From: Sediminibacterium sp.
Lineage (GTDB): Bacteria; Bacteroidota; Bacteroidia; Chitinophagales; Chitinophagaceae
Direction: 5' to 3'
Assembly: GCA_030158665.1 (NCBI GenBank)
Contig: JAOASM010000050.1
Span: 62,001-126,000, forward strand
Length of the DNA: 64,000 bases
In this document: piece after piece, positions 29,185 to 39,269 of the stretch
Numbering within the stretch: the first letter of the stretch is position 1
Layout of the letters: the number at the start of each line of letters is the position of its first letter
Notes under the pieces: generated by a model
What the model saw: the letters and a program-made list of their open reading frames with translations, nothing else
Told to the model about the DNA's origin: nothing
The model's database searches: none
Made by a program: the position numbers and the translations under genes

Positions 29185-32100
29185 TTATTTTATTTTCATG
29201 AACACTGGGTACTGATTGTTTCTGATAAACAATACCCCTTTTTGTTTTGGCTGTTGTATCAATAACATATCTCTTACTTGACCAGTAATGTTTAAGCCAG
29301 ATTGTTTATCTTCTATCACATCCAATATCCTATTGCCTTTATTGATTAAAACCAATCCATAGTTGGCATCAAGACGGCCAAATTGTGGCAAGAATCCAAA
29401 CTGATTGCCCCCCATCACTAGATCCAGCTTGTTATCTGCATTCACATCCATACTCACCATTGCATTCAATGAGGAGAACTGAACTTCATTCGGAAGACGT
29501 TGAACTACAAACTGTCCATTCCCCTTGCCCCATGCAATGATAGAACTTGCGAAGTTGTATAATTTCATTGCAGCTTTATCAATCAATTCTTTTTTAAATA
29601 ATTCTTGGAAAGATTTTTTAGCATAAATCTCATAATTCAAATTCTCTTTTTTGAGTAAAGGAATTTGCTCCTGCATCTCTCCCTTCAAGAATACAGGCAC
29701 ATCTCTTCCATCAATTGTTCTTGTTAAAATTTTATCAATACTCTCATTGCCATCAAAATCATTGATCCAAAGTTTCACAGGTGCTTTTGGCGTAGGCTTT
29801 AAGTATCCGTTCTCACCCATATTCCCAATGATTAAATCTTGGTATCCGTCGCCATCAATATCTGCTATTTGAATGGATTGCCACCAACCATTCATTTCTT
29901 TTAAATTAGTGACCTGCTCTACCATTTTGCCTTTTTCGAAAGCATATACCATTGGGTACATATATTCACCCACTACAATTAGCGATACGCCAGCTTTATT
30001 GTTCAACTTACCCACTACTGCACTAGTGACCATACCCAATGAGGCAAAATCAGGTGCTACCGTTTTTGTTACGTCCTTAAATTGTCCTTGTCCATTATTT
30101 TGATATAATGCACTCGATGGTGTTACACCGTATTTTAATGGCGTATTTCTCGCCCCAACAAATACATCCAGGTCGCCATCCAAATCGTAATCCAGTGGCA
30201 CCATGACGCCTGTATTGTACTCAAATACAGGGAATGCATCCATTTTATGTGTAAAATTGGCTTTTCCATCATTGAAGAAAAGTCGATGATTTAATTCACC
30301 TCTTGTAGACAAGCGATTATTACCACCAGAACCTACTAACAAATCCATATCACCATCCTTATCTGCATCAAAGCATACTGCAGCCACATCTTCATAACTA
30401 GTAAATGCGGCAAAAGCTGCTTGAGGTTTGGGCTTAAAGTCTCCATTCGATGTTTGAAGATAAATTTGACTTCCTTTGTTATTGGCACCGCCAATAAATA
30501 TATCCGCTAATCCATCTCCATTTAAATCTGCACTTGCAGCTTTTGGTCCTTCTTGCGATAGGATTCTTGGAATGATTCTTTCGGCATAAAAGTCTACATG
30601 ATCGTCCTCTGTATGCTTCTCGAAATTATTTTTTACTTCCTCAAACAATGGGGCCACTTTTTGCTCTACCACTACAAATGGTGTGGTAGTTTGTTTCGCT
30701 TGATCAATAGTATAGACTGTATCTAATTTCTGAATCTTTAAAATGCTCTGTGTCAAGTTCGGCCATATCACCTGAACTGAATCAATTTTTTTAAATTGTC
30801 CTAACCCAAATATTTGTTTGTAATCTACAGAAGATTGAAAGCCTCTTGCAGGAATAACTTCCTTGCTTAAAATTTGTCCTTGTACAAAGACATTAATTTT
30901 AGCACCTACTGCTTTAACATTCTGAGGCAAACCTTTAAGCGTAAATCCAATAAACCCGTTTTTGTTTTTCTCTCTACTCTTGTTTTTAAAAACAAAACTT
31001 GGCATATTGTTATTATTCACCACCATATCTAAGTCCCCATCATTATCTAAGTCGCCGTACGCAGCACCATTGGAGAAACTAGGAATATCTAAGCCCCAAT
31101 CCTTACCCATATCCTTAAAGGTTAAGTCACCATTGTTTCTAAACATTTTATTGGGAATGGGTTGACTACTCATTTTTTCAATAATACTACTGATCTCATC
31201 TTTCTTGCCAGACAATACCATTTTCTGAATCATGGTATTGGCAAAAAAGTCTATGAAGTCTTGATTGGTTAAATCACGATAGATCCCATTACTTACATAG
31301 ATATCATTGTATCCATCATTGTCCGCATCAAAAATCATCTCCCCCCAACTCCAATCACTTGCTTCCACACCAGCAAAATGAGCCACTTCTTTGTATTTAC
31401 CGTTTTTATTATTCAACTGCAAAGCATTGTGCATGAATTGATGGTAGAACCCACTTGCTACTTTTAAACGATAGATGTCAATATTATCAAATGAGCTTGT
31501 TGTCTTTAATCTAAAATCATTGTCTGGCAACATTTCTGTTGTAAAAATATCTGGATAGCCATCGTTGTTTACATCAGCCATGTCTGTACCCATGGATGCA
31601 ATACTATTGTGCTCGGTGTAATTTTCAATTTCATCTTTGAATGTGCCATTCTTTTGATTGATGTATAAATAATCTCTTTCAAAAAAATCATTCGACACAT
31701 ACACATCAGGCCAAGCATCCCCATTCACATCCCCAATGGTCACCCCTAAACCGAAACTAATTAAAGTGCCATGAATTCCCGCCTCTGCAGAAACTTCTAC
31801 AAACTTTCCGCCCTCGTTTTTATACAAATGATCTCCGCCTCCTTTTAAGAAATTAGCCACATCCGCATTTTCAGCACGCACATCTCTTGCATTGGCATAA
31901 TTTAAAGTGTTCACAGGTATAGGACTGTTGTTCACCATAAAGCAATCCAAGTCTCCATCCATATCATAATCAAAGAAAGATGCATGCGTGGTGTAACCAT
32001 TGTTTGCTAAGCCATACGCTTCTGCACTATCTGTAAAAGTTAAATCATGATTGTTGATGAACAATTGATTTTTTCGCAGGTCTTCTTCCATCATATGGCC

Positions 32101-32490
32101 TGCATTCGCGACATAAATATCTAACCAGCCATCGTTATTAATGTCTACCATCGTTACGCCAGTACTCCATTGTTCTTTTTGGGGAAATCCTGCTTTATCA
32201 GAAATGTCTTCGAATTTAAAATCTCCTTTGTTTAAAAATAATTTATTCGCACCCTGATTAGCAGTAAAAAAAACATCCGCTAACCCATCGTTATTGATAT
32301 CTCCAATCCCTACACCACCTCCATTGTAAAAATTTCGGTATTTGAAAATATTGTTGTCTTTTTCGTCCGTCACCTTGTTGGTAAATTGAATACCGCTATT
32401 CTCCACCAATTCAAAAAGCTGGCTATCTTTTGACTTTGTGCAAGCAGAAAAAAGGAAAGGAATAAAAAGAAGTAAATATATTTTTTGCAT
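29185..32490 (-). CDS. FG-GAP/VCBS repeat lipoprotein with ASPIC/UnbV-like domain (paralogue of 25845..29180)
   Basis: Start MQKIYLLLFIPFLFSAC; repeats DINNDGLADVFF, DINNDGWLDIYV, DYDMDGDLDCFM. Confidence 0.92.
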   Translation of the reverse strand: MQKIYLLLFIPFLFSACTKSKDSQLFELVENSGIQFTNKVTDEKDNNIFKYRNFYNGGGVGIGDINNDGLADVFFTANQGANKLFLNKGDFKFEDISDKAGFPQKEQWSTGVTMVDINNDGWLDIYVANAGHMMEEDLRKNQLFINNHDLTFTDSAEAYGLANNGYTTHASFFDYDMDGDLDCFMVNNSPIPVNTLNYANARDVRAENADVANFLKGGGDHLYKNEGGKFVEVSAEAGIHGTLISFGLGVTIGDVNGDAWPDVYVSNDFFERDYLYINQKNGTFKDEIENYTEHNSIASMGTDMADVNNDGYPDIFTTEMLPDNDFRLKTTSSFDNIDIYRLKVASGFYHQFMHNALQLNNKNGKYKEVAHFAGVEASDWSWGEMIFDADNDGYNDIYVSNGIYRDLTNQDFIDFFANTMIQKMVLSGKKDEISSIIEKMSSQPIPNKMFRNNGDLTFKDMGKDWGLDIPSFSNGAAYGDLDNDGDLDMVVNNNNMPSFVFKNKSREKNKNGFIGFTLKGLPQNVKAVGAKINVFVQGQILSKEVIPARGFQSSVDYKQIFGLGQFKKIDSVQVIWPNLTQSILKIQKLDTVYTIDQAKQTTTPFVVVEQKVAPLFEEVKNNFEKHTEDDHVDFYAERIIPRILSQEGPKAASADLNGDGLADIFIGGANNKGSQIYLQTSNGDFKPKPQAAFAAFTSYEDVAAVCFDADKDGDMDLLVGSGGNNRLSTRGELNHRLFFNDGKANFTHKMDAFPVFEYNTGVMVPLDYDLDGDLDVFVGARNTPLKYGVTPSSALYQNNGQGQFKDVTKTVAPDFASLGMVTSAVVGKLNNKAGVSLIVVGEYMYPMVYAFEKGKMVEQVTNLKEMNGWWQSIQIADIDGDGYQDLIIGNMGENGYLKPTPKAPVKLWINDFDGNESIDKILTRTIDGRDVPVFLKGEMQEQIPLLKKENLNYEIYAKKSFQELFKKELIDKAAMKLYNFASSIIAWGKGNGQFVVQRLPNEVQFSSLNAMVSMDVNADNKLDLVMGGNQFGFLPQFGRLDANYGLVLINKGNRILDVIEDKQSGLNITGQVRDMLLIQQPKQKGVLFIRNNQYPVFMKIK

Positions 32491-32605
32491 AAAAACTGGT
32501 TCGAGTTGTAATGTATAAAAATACAAAAAGGCGGGCGTAAACGCCAGCCTAAAATCATAATAGTTTGTTGTGTGGGGCTTTAAGTTTTCAAAAAGCTCCA
32601 GCAAA

Positions 32606-32635
32606 CAAAAAGGCTGCCGTAAACGGCAGCCTTTT
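32606..32635 (-). terminator. Hairpin terminator/attenuator between susD and the VCBS gene
   Basis: AAAAAGGCTGCCGTAAACGGCAGCCTTTT; lies after the susD stop on the minus strand. Confidence 0.82.
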
Positions 32636-32665
32636 CTATAATAGGTAAACTATTTTAAGTTAATC

Positions 32666-34240
32666 CTAGTAACCGAAGTTTTGCTTCAAATTAGGGTTTG
32701 AAGATACTGCTTGGTTAGGGATAGGGTAAACTACTTTGTAAGCATCAGACTTAGCAGATCTTTCGTTTACTGGATCGTTGTACTTTCCAAAACGGATTAA
32801 ATCTGGACGTCTTACGCCTTCTAAGTATAATTCACGACCTCTTTCAGCTAAGATATCGTTTAATGTCACCGCTGTTACTGCTGGAGCACCAGAACGAGCT
32901 CTTAAGCTATTTACGATAGAAAGTGCAGTTTCACCGCCAGTAGCAGTACCACCTCTTAAGATCGCTTCAGCTTTCATCAATAACGCGTCAGCGTAACGGA
33001 AGAAAACGTAGTCGTTTTTACCATTGAATGAATTACCAGAAGCAACATACTCCATTGGATACTTCATTGTTCTGATACCTTTTGCTTCTGTAGAGAAGAA
33101 TAAAGATACATCAGGAGTAAACACTAAGTCAGAACCTGAACGGTCTTTCACTTTAGTTTTTACACCACCAACATATTTGTATTGTTGACCAGCTAAGAAA
33201 CCAGCATTGAAACCAGTTAACTCAGTGTAGCCAGCGATATCAGATTGTCTTCTTTTATCTGCTTCAGGGAAAGAATTGTAGAAATCAGCAGTAGTAGTGA
33301 AACCGTTCCAACCAGAGAAAGTTTGGTTGTAGTGTGTTCCCATACCTGTGTACCAGTTTACGTTGATTGTTCCACCTAATTGTGTTGCGCCATCACCACC
33401 TCTTGAGTAGATCATCTCTGTAGACTTTGTGTGGTTATCCCAAACAAAGTTATCCCAATAGTTAGCAGATAAAGAGAATTTACCGCTAGCTGTGATCGCA
33501 TCAACCAATGCAATTGCTGCATTCATATCAGCTGCTGCATGTGTGAAAGTTGTTGGAGCTTTTGGATCTGCTTTGTACACAGCCTTGTTTAACAATAAAC
33601 GCGCTTTCAAGAATTGAGCAGCTTGCTTAGTTGCTTTACGGCTATCTGTAATAGCAGCATTTGAAGGTAATCCAGCAATTGCAGCATCCAAATCAGTCAT
33701 GATCCAATCAAATGCTTCAGATCTTGTTTTTACTGCAGGAATTACATCAGGACCATCAGCAGCAGCACGGTAAGGAACTTGACCAAACAAGTCCATTACT
33801 TGTGTAGCTAAGAAAGCTCTTAAGAACTTTGCAGCAGGTTGATCAGCAGCAGCACCTTTTTCAGCAACTAAAGTCGCTTTGAAAAGACCACCGTTGATAC
33901 CATTCCAAGTATCAAATAATTGATTGTGTGCACCATCTACAGCATGTAAATGGATTTTTCTCCAAGTACCAAAGTCATCCCAGTCAGTACCACGTGTTGG
34001 TCCAAGTAATTCGTCTGTAGAATGCTCTTGTAAAGCAAACCAGTTTCCTTGTCCAATCAAAGCATTTGTTGCATCATATACAGATGCAAGGTTTGCAGAT
34101 GCCGCTCCACCAGTTGATGCAGCTGCAATAGATTTAGATCCAAACACTTTCTCGTCTAATTTAGAACAAGAAGCCGCACCTAAACTCACTGCGATTGCAG
34201 CGGTATAGATTGCTGTTTGTTTGATGAAATTATTTTTCAT
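32666..34240 (-). CDS. SusD/RagB family nutrient-binding outer-membrane lipoprotein
   Basis: SusD-like C-terminus (FRYADALLMKAEAILRGG, LNDILAERGRELYLEGVRRPDLIRFG, YPIPNQAVSSNPNLKQN). Confidence 0.96.
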   Translation of the reverse strand: MKNNFIKQTAIYTAAIAVSLGAASCSKLDEKVFGSKSIAAASTGGAASANLASVYDATNALIGQGNWFALQEHSTDELLGPTRGTDWDDFGTWRKIHLHAVDGAHNQLFDTWNGINGGLFKATLVAEKGAAADQPAAKFLRAFLATQVMDLFGQVPYRAAADGPDVIPAVKTRSEAFDWIMTDLDAAIAGLPSNAAITDSRKATKQAAQFLKARLLLNKAVYKADPKAPTTFTHAAADMNAAIALVDAITASGKFSLSANYWDNFVWDNHTKSTEMIYSRGGDGATQLGGTINVNWYTGMGTHYNQTFSGWNGFTTTADFYNSFPEADKRRQSDIAGYTELTGFNAGFLAGQQYKYVGGVKTKVKDRSGSDLVFTPDVSLFFSTEAKGIRTMKYPMEYVASGNSFNGKNDYVFFRYADALLMKAEAILRGGTATGGETALSIVNSLRARSGAPAVTAVTLNDILAERGRELYLEGVRRPDLIRFGKYNDPVNERSAKSDAYKVVYPIPNQAVSSNPNLKQNFGY

Positions 34241-34260
34241 GTGTATAATTATTTATTAAT

Positions 34261-37200
34261 TTAAAAACGAGCATTGATACCTAATGTGAACACACGAGCT
34301 CTTGGAGTTGCTGTATAGTCAAATCCACGAGAAGGTACACCGTTTCTAGATTTGTCAACGTTCACCTCAGGATCTAAACCAGAATACTTAGTAAATAAGC
34401 CTAGGTTTTGACCAGAAAGTGAGATATTCAAACCTTTGATGAAAGATCCTTGTTTAACGTCTACTGCATAACTGATGCTTGCATTTGCAAAACGGATATA
34501 ATCACCTTTTTCTAAGAAACGAGTTGATACGTTACCTGGGTTGATTGAATTCTCAATTGAATTCACTACATCTCTTGTAACATTCTTTGCGTTCTTCAAA
34601 CTACCTTTTAACAATAATGCGTTCGCTGTGTTGTTGTAAACAACAAAACCAGTTACTGCATTAAAGAAGAAGCTTGCTGTAAATTTCTTGTAAGAGAAAT
34701 TGTTTGTTAAACCTGCGTTGAATTTAGGCAATGCAGATCCTTGTAATTCATCCTTAGCACCATTTGCATAAACACCATTTCCGAAAGCATCAAATCTTAA
34801 GAAAGTAGGCATTACGAAAGTGAATAAAGGATATCCATCACGGATTGTCTGAGCATAAGCACCAGATAAACCTTGACCAGAAACCTCACCTGTATTAACT
34901 ACAGTAGATCCAAATCCTTCAACATTGTTCTTTAAGAAAGACATGTTATAGCTAACATCCCATCCGAAAGCACCTCTGTAAGCTGGACGAACTAATTGGT
35001 AGTCTAAACCAAATTCCCATCCTTTGTTCACAACATTACCTGGTAAGTTTACCCAACGATCAGCAGAAGCTGCTGGTTGAGGATAGCTGATCAAGAACAA
35101 TAAATCTTGAGTAGACTTGTTGAAATAATCAACAGTACCATTCAATCTTCCGTTGAACATAGAGAAGTCAACTCCAACACCTTGTGTTGTTGTTGTTTCC
35201 CACTTCAAGTTTGGATTAGAGTTAGTGATTACACTTGTACCACCTGTGAAGTTAGATTGTTGTAAAGCTAAAGAAGCATATGCAGGGAACTCTTGGTTAC
35301 CAGTTACACCGTAGTTTAATCTCATATCGAAGTTAGAGAAGATTTTACCCAAAGTTTTTTGAGCAAATTTTTCTTCTAATACTCTCCATTTGAAACCAAA
35401 TGCAGGGAATGTACCATATTTGTTACCAGTGCTGAACTTAGAAGAACCATCCACTCTCACCAATGCTGATAAGATGTACTTGTCTTTCATTGTATAGTTC
35501 AAACGAGTGAAATAAGACTGTAACTCAACTTGAGTACTATCACCATAAACAACAGTTTGTCCACCAGTATAATCATTATACTTAGTCAACATTTTTGTTG
35601 ATCCTGGCTGACCCCATCTTTGAGAAGCTCTGTAGTAGTCAGTCGTTTTTTGATAAGAATAAGCCGCTAAAGCTTGTAAGTTGTTACCATTCTTGAAAGT
35701 CTTGTCATAGTTTAAAGTATGTTCAATTAAACTAGAAGATTGATCTAAGAATTGTTGAGCAGCTCTACCACCTTTAAGTGCGAAATCAGATGTTGGATAG
35801 TTTCTACCACGAACATTGATTTGACCTTGGATATAAGCGCCTGGTAAACGAGGGTCAACAAAAGTTAAACGCTCAGAAGCACCATTCTCCATACCAAAGA
35901 TCGCCTTGTAAGTTAAATTCTCAGTGATCTTGTAAGAAAGAGAAACGTTCGCTAATAATTTGCTGTAAGTATCATTGTCCTTGTATCCTTCTAAGATTGC
36001 AACAGGATTTCTGTTACCATCTTGGTTATCATACCAAAGACCGCTAGCATTGTATACTGGGAAAGTAGGATTAGCGCCAATCATAGCACCAATCAAAGAA
36101 CCTTGGTATCCTGCATTATTTGTTACCTGAGCATAGCTATTTTTAACAATAGATTGATTTGCAGTTACGTCTAATTTTAACTTAGAAGTTAATTGGTTTG
36201 AATATTTCAAGCCAAAAGTGTAACGCTTTAATCCTTGTGTTTTAACAATACCTTCTTGGTTATCATAAGAACCATTCAATTTCAAAGAAGACTTTGAATT
36301 AGAGAATCCCCAACCTAAGTTGTAGCTATTAGATATTGCTGTTTGGAATACTTGATCTTGCCAGTTTGTATTGAATCCTTTATCGTTACTACCAACACCA
36401 GAAGCATCTATTCCAGCGCTTTCTAATGTTTTCTTAATACCATAAACGAATTCTTGAGGACTAGCTAAATCATAACGCTTAGCTGTTGTAGATACAGATG
36501 TAGTCGCGTTGAAAGTTAAGCTAGGCTTACCTTTACCAGACTTAGTTGTAATCAATACAACACCATTCGCACCTCTAGCACCGTAGATCGCTGCAGAAGA
36601 CGCATCCTTCAAGATAGAGATGTTCTCAATATCGTTAGGGTTCAAGAATGATAATGGGTTTCTTGCAGTTGTACCACCTTCTACTGAGATAGCACTTCCT
36701 ACTGTACCGCCACCATATAAAGGCACACCATCAACCACATATAATGGGTTGTTGTTACTTCTTACAGAAGAAGTACCTCTAATAGTAATGTTAACTGCAC
36801 CTCCTGGCTCACCAGAATTAGATGTTACGTTAACACCAGCAACACGACCTTGTAACAATTGCTCTGGAGAAGAAATAACCCCTTTATTGAAGGATTTCTC
36901 ACCCAAAGAAACAACTGCACCAGTCGCATCTTTTACTTTACGAGTACCATATCCAACTACAACAACTTCATTTAATTGTTCGCTAGTTTGATTTAATGAT
37001 ACAGTTACGTTTCCTTCTGCGTTTACTTCTCTAGAAGAGTAGCCTACAGTTGAAACAACTAATTTTGTTACAGAAGAAGGAACTGTGATAGCAAAAGTAC
37101 CATCAGCCGCTGTTTTAGCGCCTGTGAAAGTTCCTTTAGCCACAACAGAAGCTGCTGCGATTGGAGAACCGTCTTTTGCATCCAAGACCTTACCTGTAAC

Positions 37201-37287
37201 TGTTTTGTTCTGCGCTTGTGCATTTAATGCAAGCAAGCCAAGAAACAGTCCTACAAAAGAGGACTTTACAATTTTTGAAAAATTCAT
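34261..37287 (-). CDS. SusC/RagA family TonB-linked outer-membrane protein
   Basis: CarboxypepD-like domain, plug VVVGYGTRKVKDATGAV, IRGTSSVRSNNNPLYVVDGVPL, SILKDASSAAIYGARGANGVVLITTK. Confidence 0.97.
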   Translation of the reverse strand: MNFSKIVKSSFVGLFLGLLALNAQAQNKTVTGKVLDAKDGSPIAAASVVAKGTFTGAKTAADGTFAITVPSSVTKLVVSTVGYSSREVNAEGNVTVSLNQTSEQLNEVVVVGYGTRKVKDATGAVVSLGEKSFNKGVISSPEQLLQGRVAGVNVTSNSGEPGGAVNITIRGTSSVRSNNNPLYVVDGVPLYGGGTVGSAISVEGGTTARNPLSFLNPNDIENISILKDASSAAIYGARGANGVVLITTKSGKGKPSLTFNATTSVSTTAKRYDLASPQEFVYGIKKTLESAGIDASGVGSNDKGFNTNWQDQVFQTAISNSYNLGWGFSNSKSSLKLNGSYDNQEGIVKTQGLKRYTFGLKYSNQLTSKLKLDVTANQSIVKNSYAQVTNNAGYQGSLIGAMIGANPTFPVYNASGLWYDNQDGNRNPVAILEGYKDNDTYSKLLANVSLSYKITENLTYKAIFGMENGASERLTFVDPRLPGAYIQGQINVRGRNYPTSDFALKGGRAAQQFLDQSSSLIEHTLNYDKTFKNGNNLQALAAYSYQKTTDYYRASQRWGQPGSTKMLTKYNDYTGGQTVVYGDSTQVELQSYFTRLNYTMKDKYILSALVRVDGSSKFSTGNKYGTFPAFGFKWRVLEEKFAQKTLGKIFSNFDMRLNYGVTGNQEFPAYASLALQQSNFTGGTSVITNSNPNLKWETTTTQGVGVDFSMFNGRLNGTVDYFNKSTQDLLFLISYPQPAASADRWVNLPGNVVNKGWEFGLDYQLVRPAYRGAFGWDVSYNMSFLKNNVEGFGSTVVNTGEVSGQGLSGAYAQTIRDGYPLFTFVMPTFLRFDAFGNGVYANGAKDELQGSALPKFNAGLTNNFSYKKFTASFFFNAVTGFVVYNNTANALLLKGSLKNAKNVTRDVVNSIENSINPGNVSTRFLEKGDYIRFANASISYAVDVKQGSFIKGLNISLSGQNLGLFTKYSGLDPEVNVDKSRNGVPSRGFDYTATPRARVFTLGINARF

Positions 37288-37319
37288 AATTGGCAGTTTA
37301 TTGGTTTAATAAGCAGTTA

Positions 37320-37348
37320 CAAAATACACATTTTTGATATGAAACAAA
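37320..37348 (-). promoter_or_regulatory. Candidate Bacteroidota-type promoter for susC
   Basis: Minus strand reads TTTG-N18-TATTTTG, close to TTTG/TAnnTTTG; about 33 bp from the start codon. Confidence 0.4.
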
Positions 37349-37526
37349 TTTTTTGTTAAATAATTTTTAACTTTTTGAATAAAGGGATTACAACTGTTAG
37401 CTTTTGGTCATGAATTCTCCCCCCAATACCCTTTAAAAATCAATAATAGATTGATTATAGGGCATTTGAATAGAAAAAAAGGGGCAAGATAGACCGATGT
37501 CTAAACCTTGATATTTTCCTAAAATT

Positions 37527-37538
37527 GCAAACGTTTGC
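37527..37538. promoter_or_regulatory. Putative LacI-family operator GCAAACGTTTGC
   Basis: Perfect 12-bp palindrome in the susC-lacI intergenic region, 53 bp before the lacI ATG. Confidence 0.7.
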
Positions 37539-37545
37539 GGTAAAT

Positions 37546-37576
37546 TTTGTGTTAATTTTCCTTAAATTGAACTTTG
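37546..37576 (+). promoter_or_regulatory. Candidate Bacteroidota-type promoter for lacI
   Basis: TTTG-N19-GAACTTTG, near TTTG/TAnnTTTG spacing. Confidence 0.4.
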
Positions 37577-37591
37577 TAAAGATTGCTCGCT

Positions 37592-38584
37592 ATGACAAAC
37601 ACCACCCTGAAATTGTTGGCTCAACAATTGCAACTTAGTATATCTACTGTATCTCGGGCATTGAAAGATCATCCAGATATATCCACAGCCACTAAAGAGA
37701 AAGTACACGCATTGGCGAATAGTCTAGATTATGAACCAAATGCTTATGCCATTCAATTAAGAACACAGAGCAGTAAAATATTTGGTGTGATTGTACCTGC
37801 CATTGCCAATTTATTTTATGATAGCTTTATTGCAGCGATAGAAGAAGAGAGTAGAAAGAATGGATACGCCTTGATGATCTTACAATCAAGTAATAACCCT
37901 GAAAACGAATTGAATAACTTAAAGATTTTTAGGCAAAATAGAGTGTCTGGCGTTTTTGCTTGCTTATCTGCACACACACAGAACCTAGACGTATACGAGA
38001 AGATGAGTGATAGAGACATTCCTGTTGTCTTTTTTGACATCGTTCCTAAAGAAAACAAATATACTAAAGTAAGAATGGCCGATGAAAGATGCGCCATCAT
38101 TGCAGCTGAAAATATTATTCAAAGAGGTGCAAAAAGAGTATTAGCATTATTTGGCGATCCTGCATTATCCATCAGTCAAAAAAGAAAGCAAGCATTCCAA
38201 CAATTCATGGAAAAATATGCGCCTAAAACGCATTGCACTTATGTACACACTAATAGCTCTTTAGAGGCTGAAGCGGCTTTTAATAAACACATTGGTAAAA
38301 CGCAGAAGTTTGATACTGTATTTGCCATGACAGATGAGATACTCATTGGTGTAATGAAATCTATCCAAGCATTGAATATCAAAGTGCCAAAAGAAATTGG
38401 CGTGATAAGTATTAGCAATGGATTTATTCCAAGCTTATATCATCCTAATATTAGTTATGTTGAAACAAGTGGTTATGAATTAGGCAAGTTGGCTTTCGTA
38501 CAAATGTTAGCGAATATTAAAGGAGGTAAAACATTATCTGAACTGACAGTTGATGCTAAGTTTGTTGAGGGAGGATCGATGTAA
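37592..38584 (+). CDS. LacI-family transcriptional regulator
   Basis: HTH TLKLLAQQLQLSISTVSRALKDHPDIS...LDYEPNAYAIQLRTQ followed by a periplasmic-binding-like domain. Confidence 0.95.
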   Translation: MTNTTLKLLAQQLQLSISTVSRALKDHPDISTATKEKVHALANSLDYEPNAYAIQLRTQSSKIFGVIVPAIANLFYDSFIAAIEEESRKNGYALMILQSSNNPENELNNLKIFRQNRVSGVFACLSAHTQNLDVYEKMSDRDIPVVFFDIVPKENKYTKVRMADERCAIIAAENIIQRGAKRVLALFGDPALSISQKRKQAFQQFMEKYAPKTHCTYVHTNSSLEAEAAFNKHIGKTQKFDTVFAMTDEILIGVMKSIQALNIKVPKEIGVISISNGFIPSLYHPNISYVETSGYELGKLAFVQMLANIKGGKTLSELTVDAKFVEGGSM

Positions 38585-38600
38585 ATTTAAAAAGATTTTT

Positions 38601-39260
38601 ATGGAGCCAATAGATCTAAAAAAATATAAAGCTTTCCTGTTTGATTTAAATGGAACTATGATTCACGATATGCCCTATCATGTGAATGCTTGGCACAAAG
38701 TCGTACAATCGCTAGGCTCAAACATGAGTATTGATGCAATGAAACAAGAATGCTATGGCAAGGGTGAAGAAATGCTTGAACGAATTTTTCCAGGCAAATA
38801 CACATTAGTCGAAAGAATTTCAATTAGCGAGGTAAAAGAAGCCAATTACAGGAAAGATTTTTTAGCTGATTTGAAATTAATTGATGGACTTGATGTGTTA
38901 CTAGATAAAGCAAGTACCCTAAATATAAAAATGGGAATTGGTTCAGCAGCAAACAACTTAAATATTGATTTCGTTCTTGACAACCTTCATATCCGCCATT
39001 ATATGCAGACTATCATTAGCGGTGAAATGGTCACAAAGAGTAAGCCTCATCCTGAAACATTTTTAAGATGTGCCGACCTGCTGAAAATTCCTGTAGAGGA
39101 CTGCTTAGTATTTGAAGATACCCCTAAAGGTGTTCACTGTGCAGCAAATGCTGGAATGAATGCAATAGTGCTCACAACTACCCACCCTGTTTCTGATTTT
39201 AAGGCATTTTCAAATATCATCCAATTTGTAGATGACTACACTGAATTGAGCTTATACTAA
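38601..39260 (+). CDS. HAD-superfamily hydrolase, beta-phosphoglucomutase-like
   Basis: FLFDLNGTMIHD, KSKPHPETFLRCADLL, VFEDTPKGVHCAANAGM. Confidence 0.88.
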   Translation: MEPIDLKKYKAFLFDLNGTMIHDMPYHVNAWHKVVQSLGSNMSIDAMKQECYGKGEEMLERIFPGKYTLVERISISEVKEANYRKDFLADLKLIDGLDVLLDKASTLNIKMGIGSAANNLNIDFVLDNLHIRHYMQTIISGEMVTKSKPHPETFLRCADLLKIPVEDCLVFEDTPKGVHCAANAGMNAIVLTTTHPVSDFKAFSNIIQFVDDYTELSLY

Positions 39261-39269
39261 ATCGTTCAA

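Noticed and set aside
36620-36991. Plus-strand 123-aa ORF within susC
   Set aside because: Shadow ORF antisense to the TonB plug domain.
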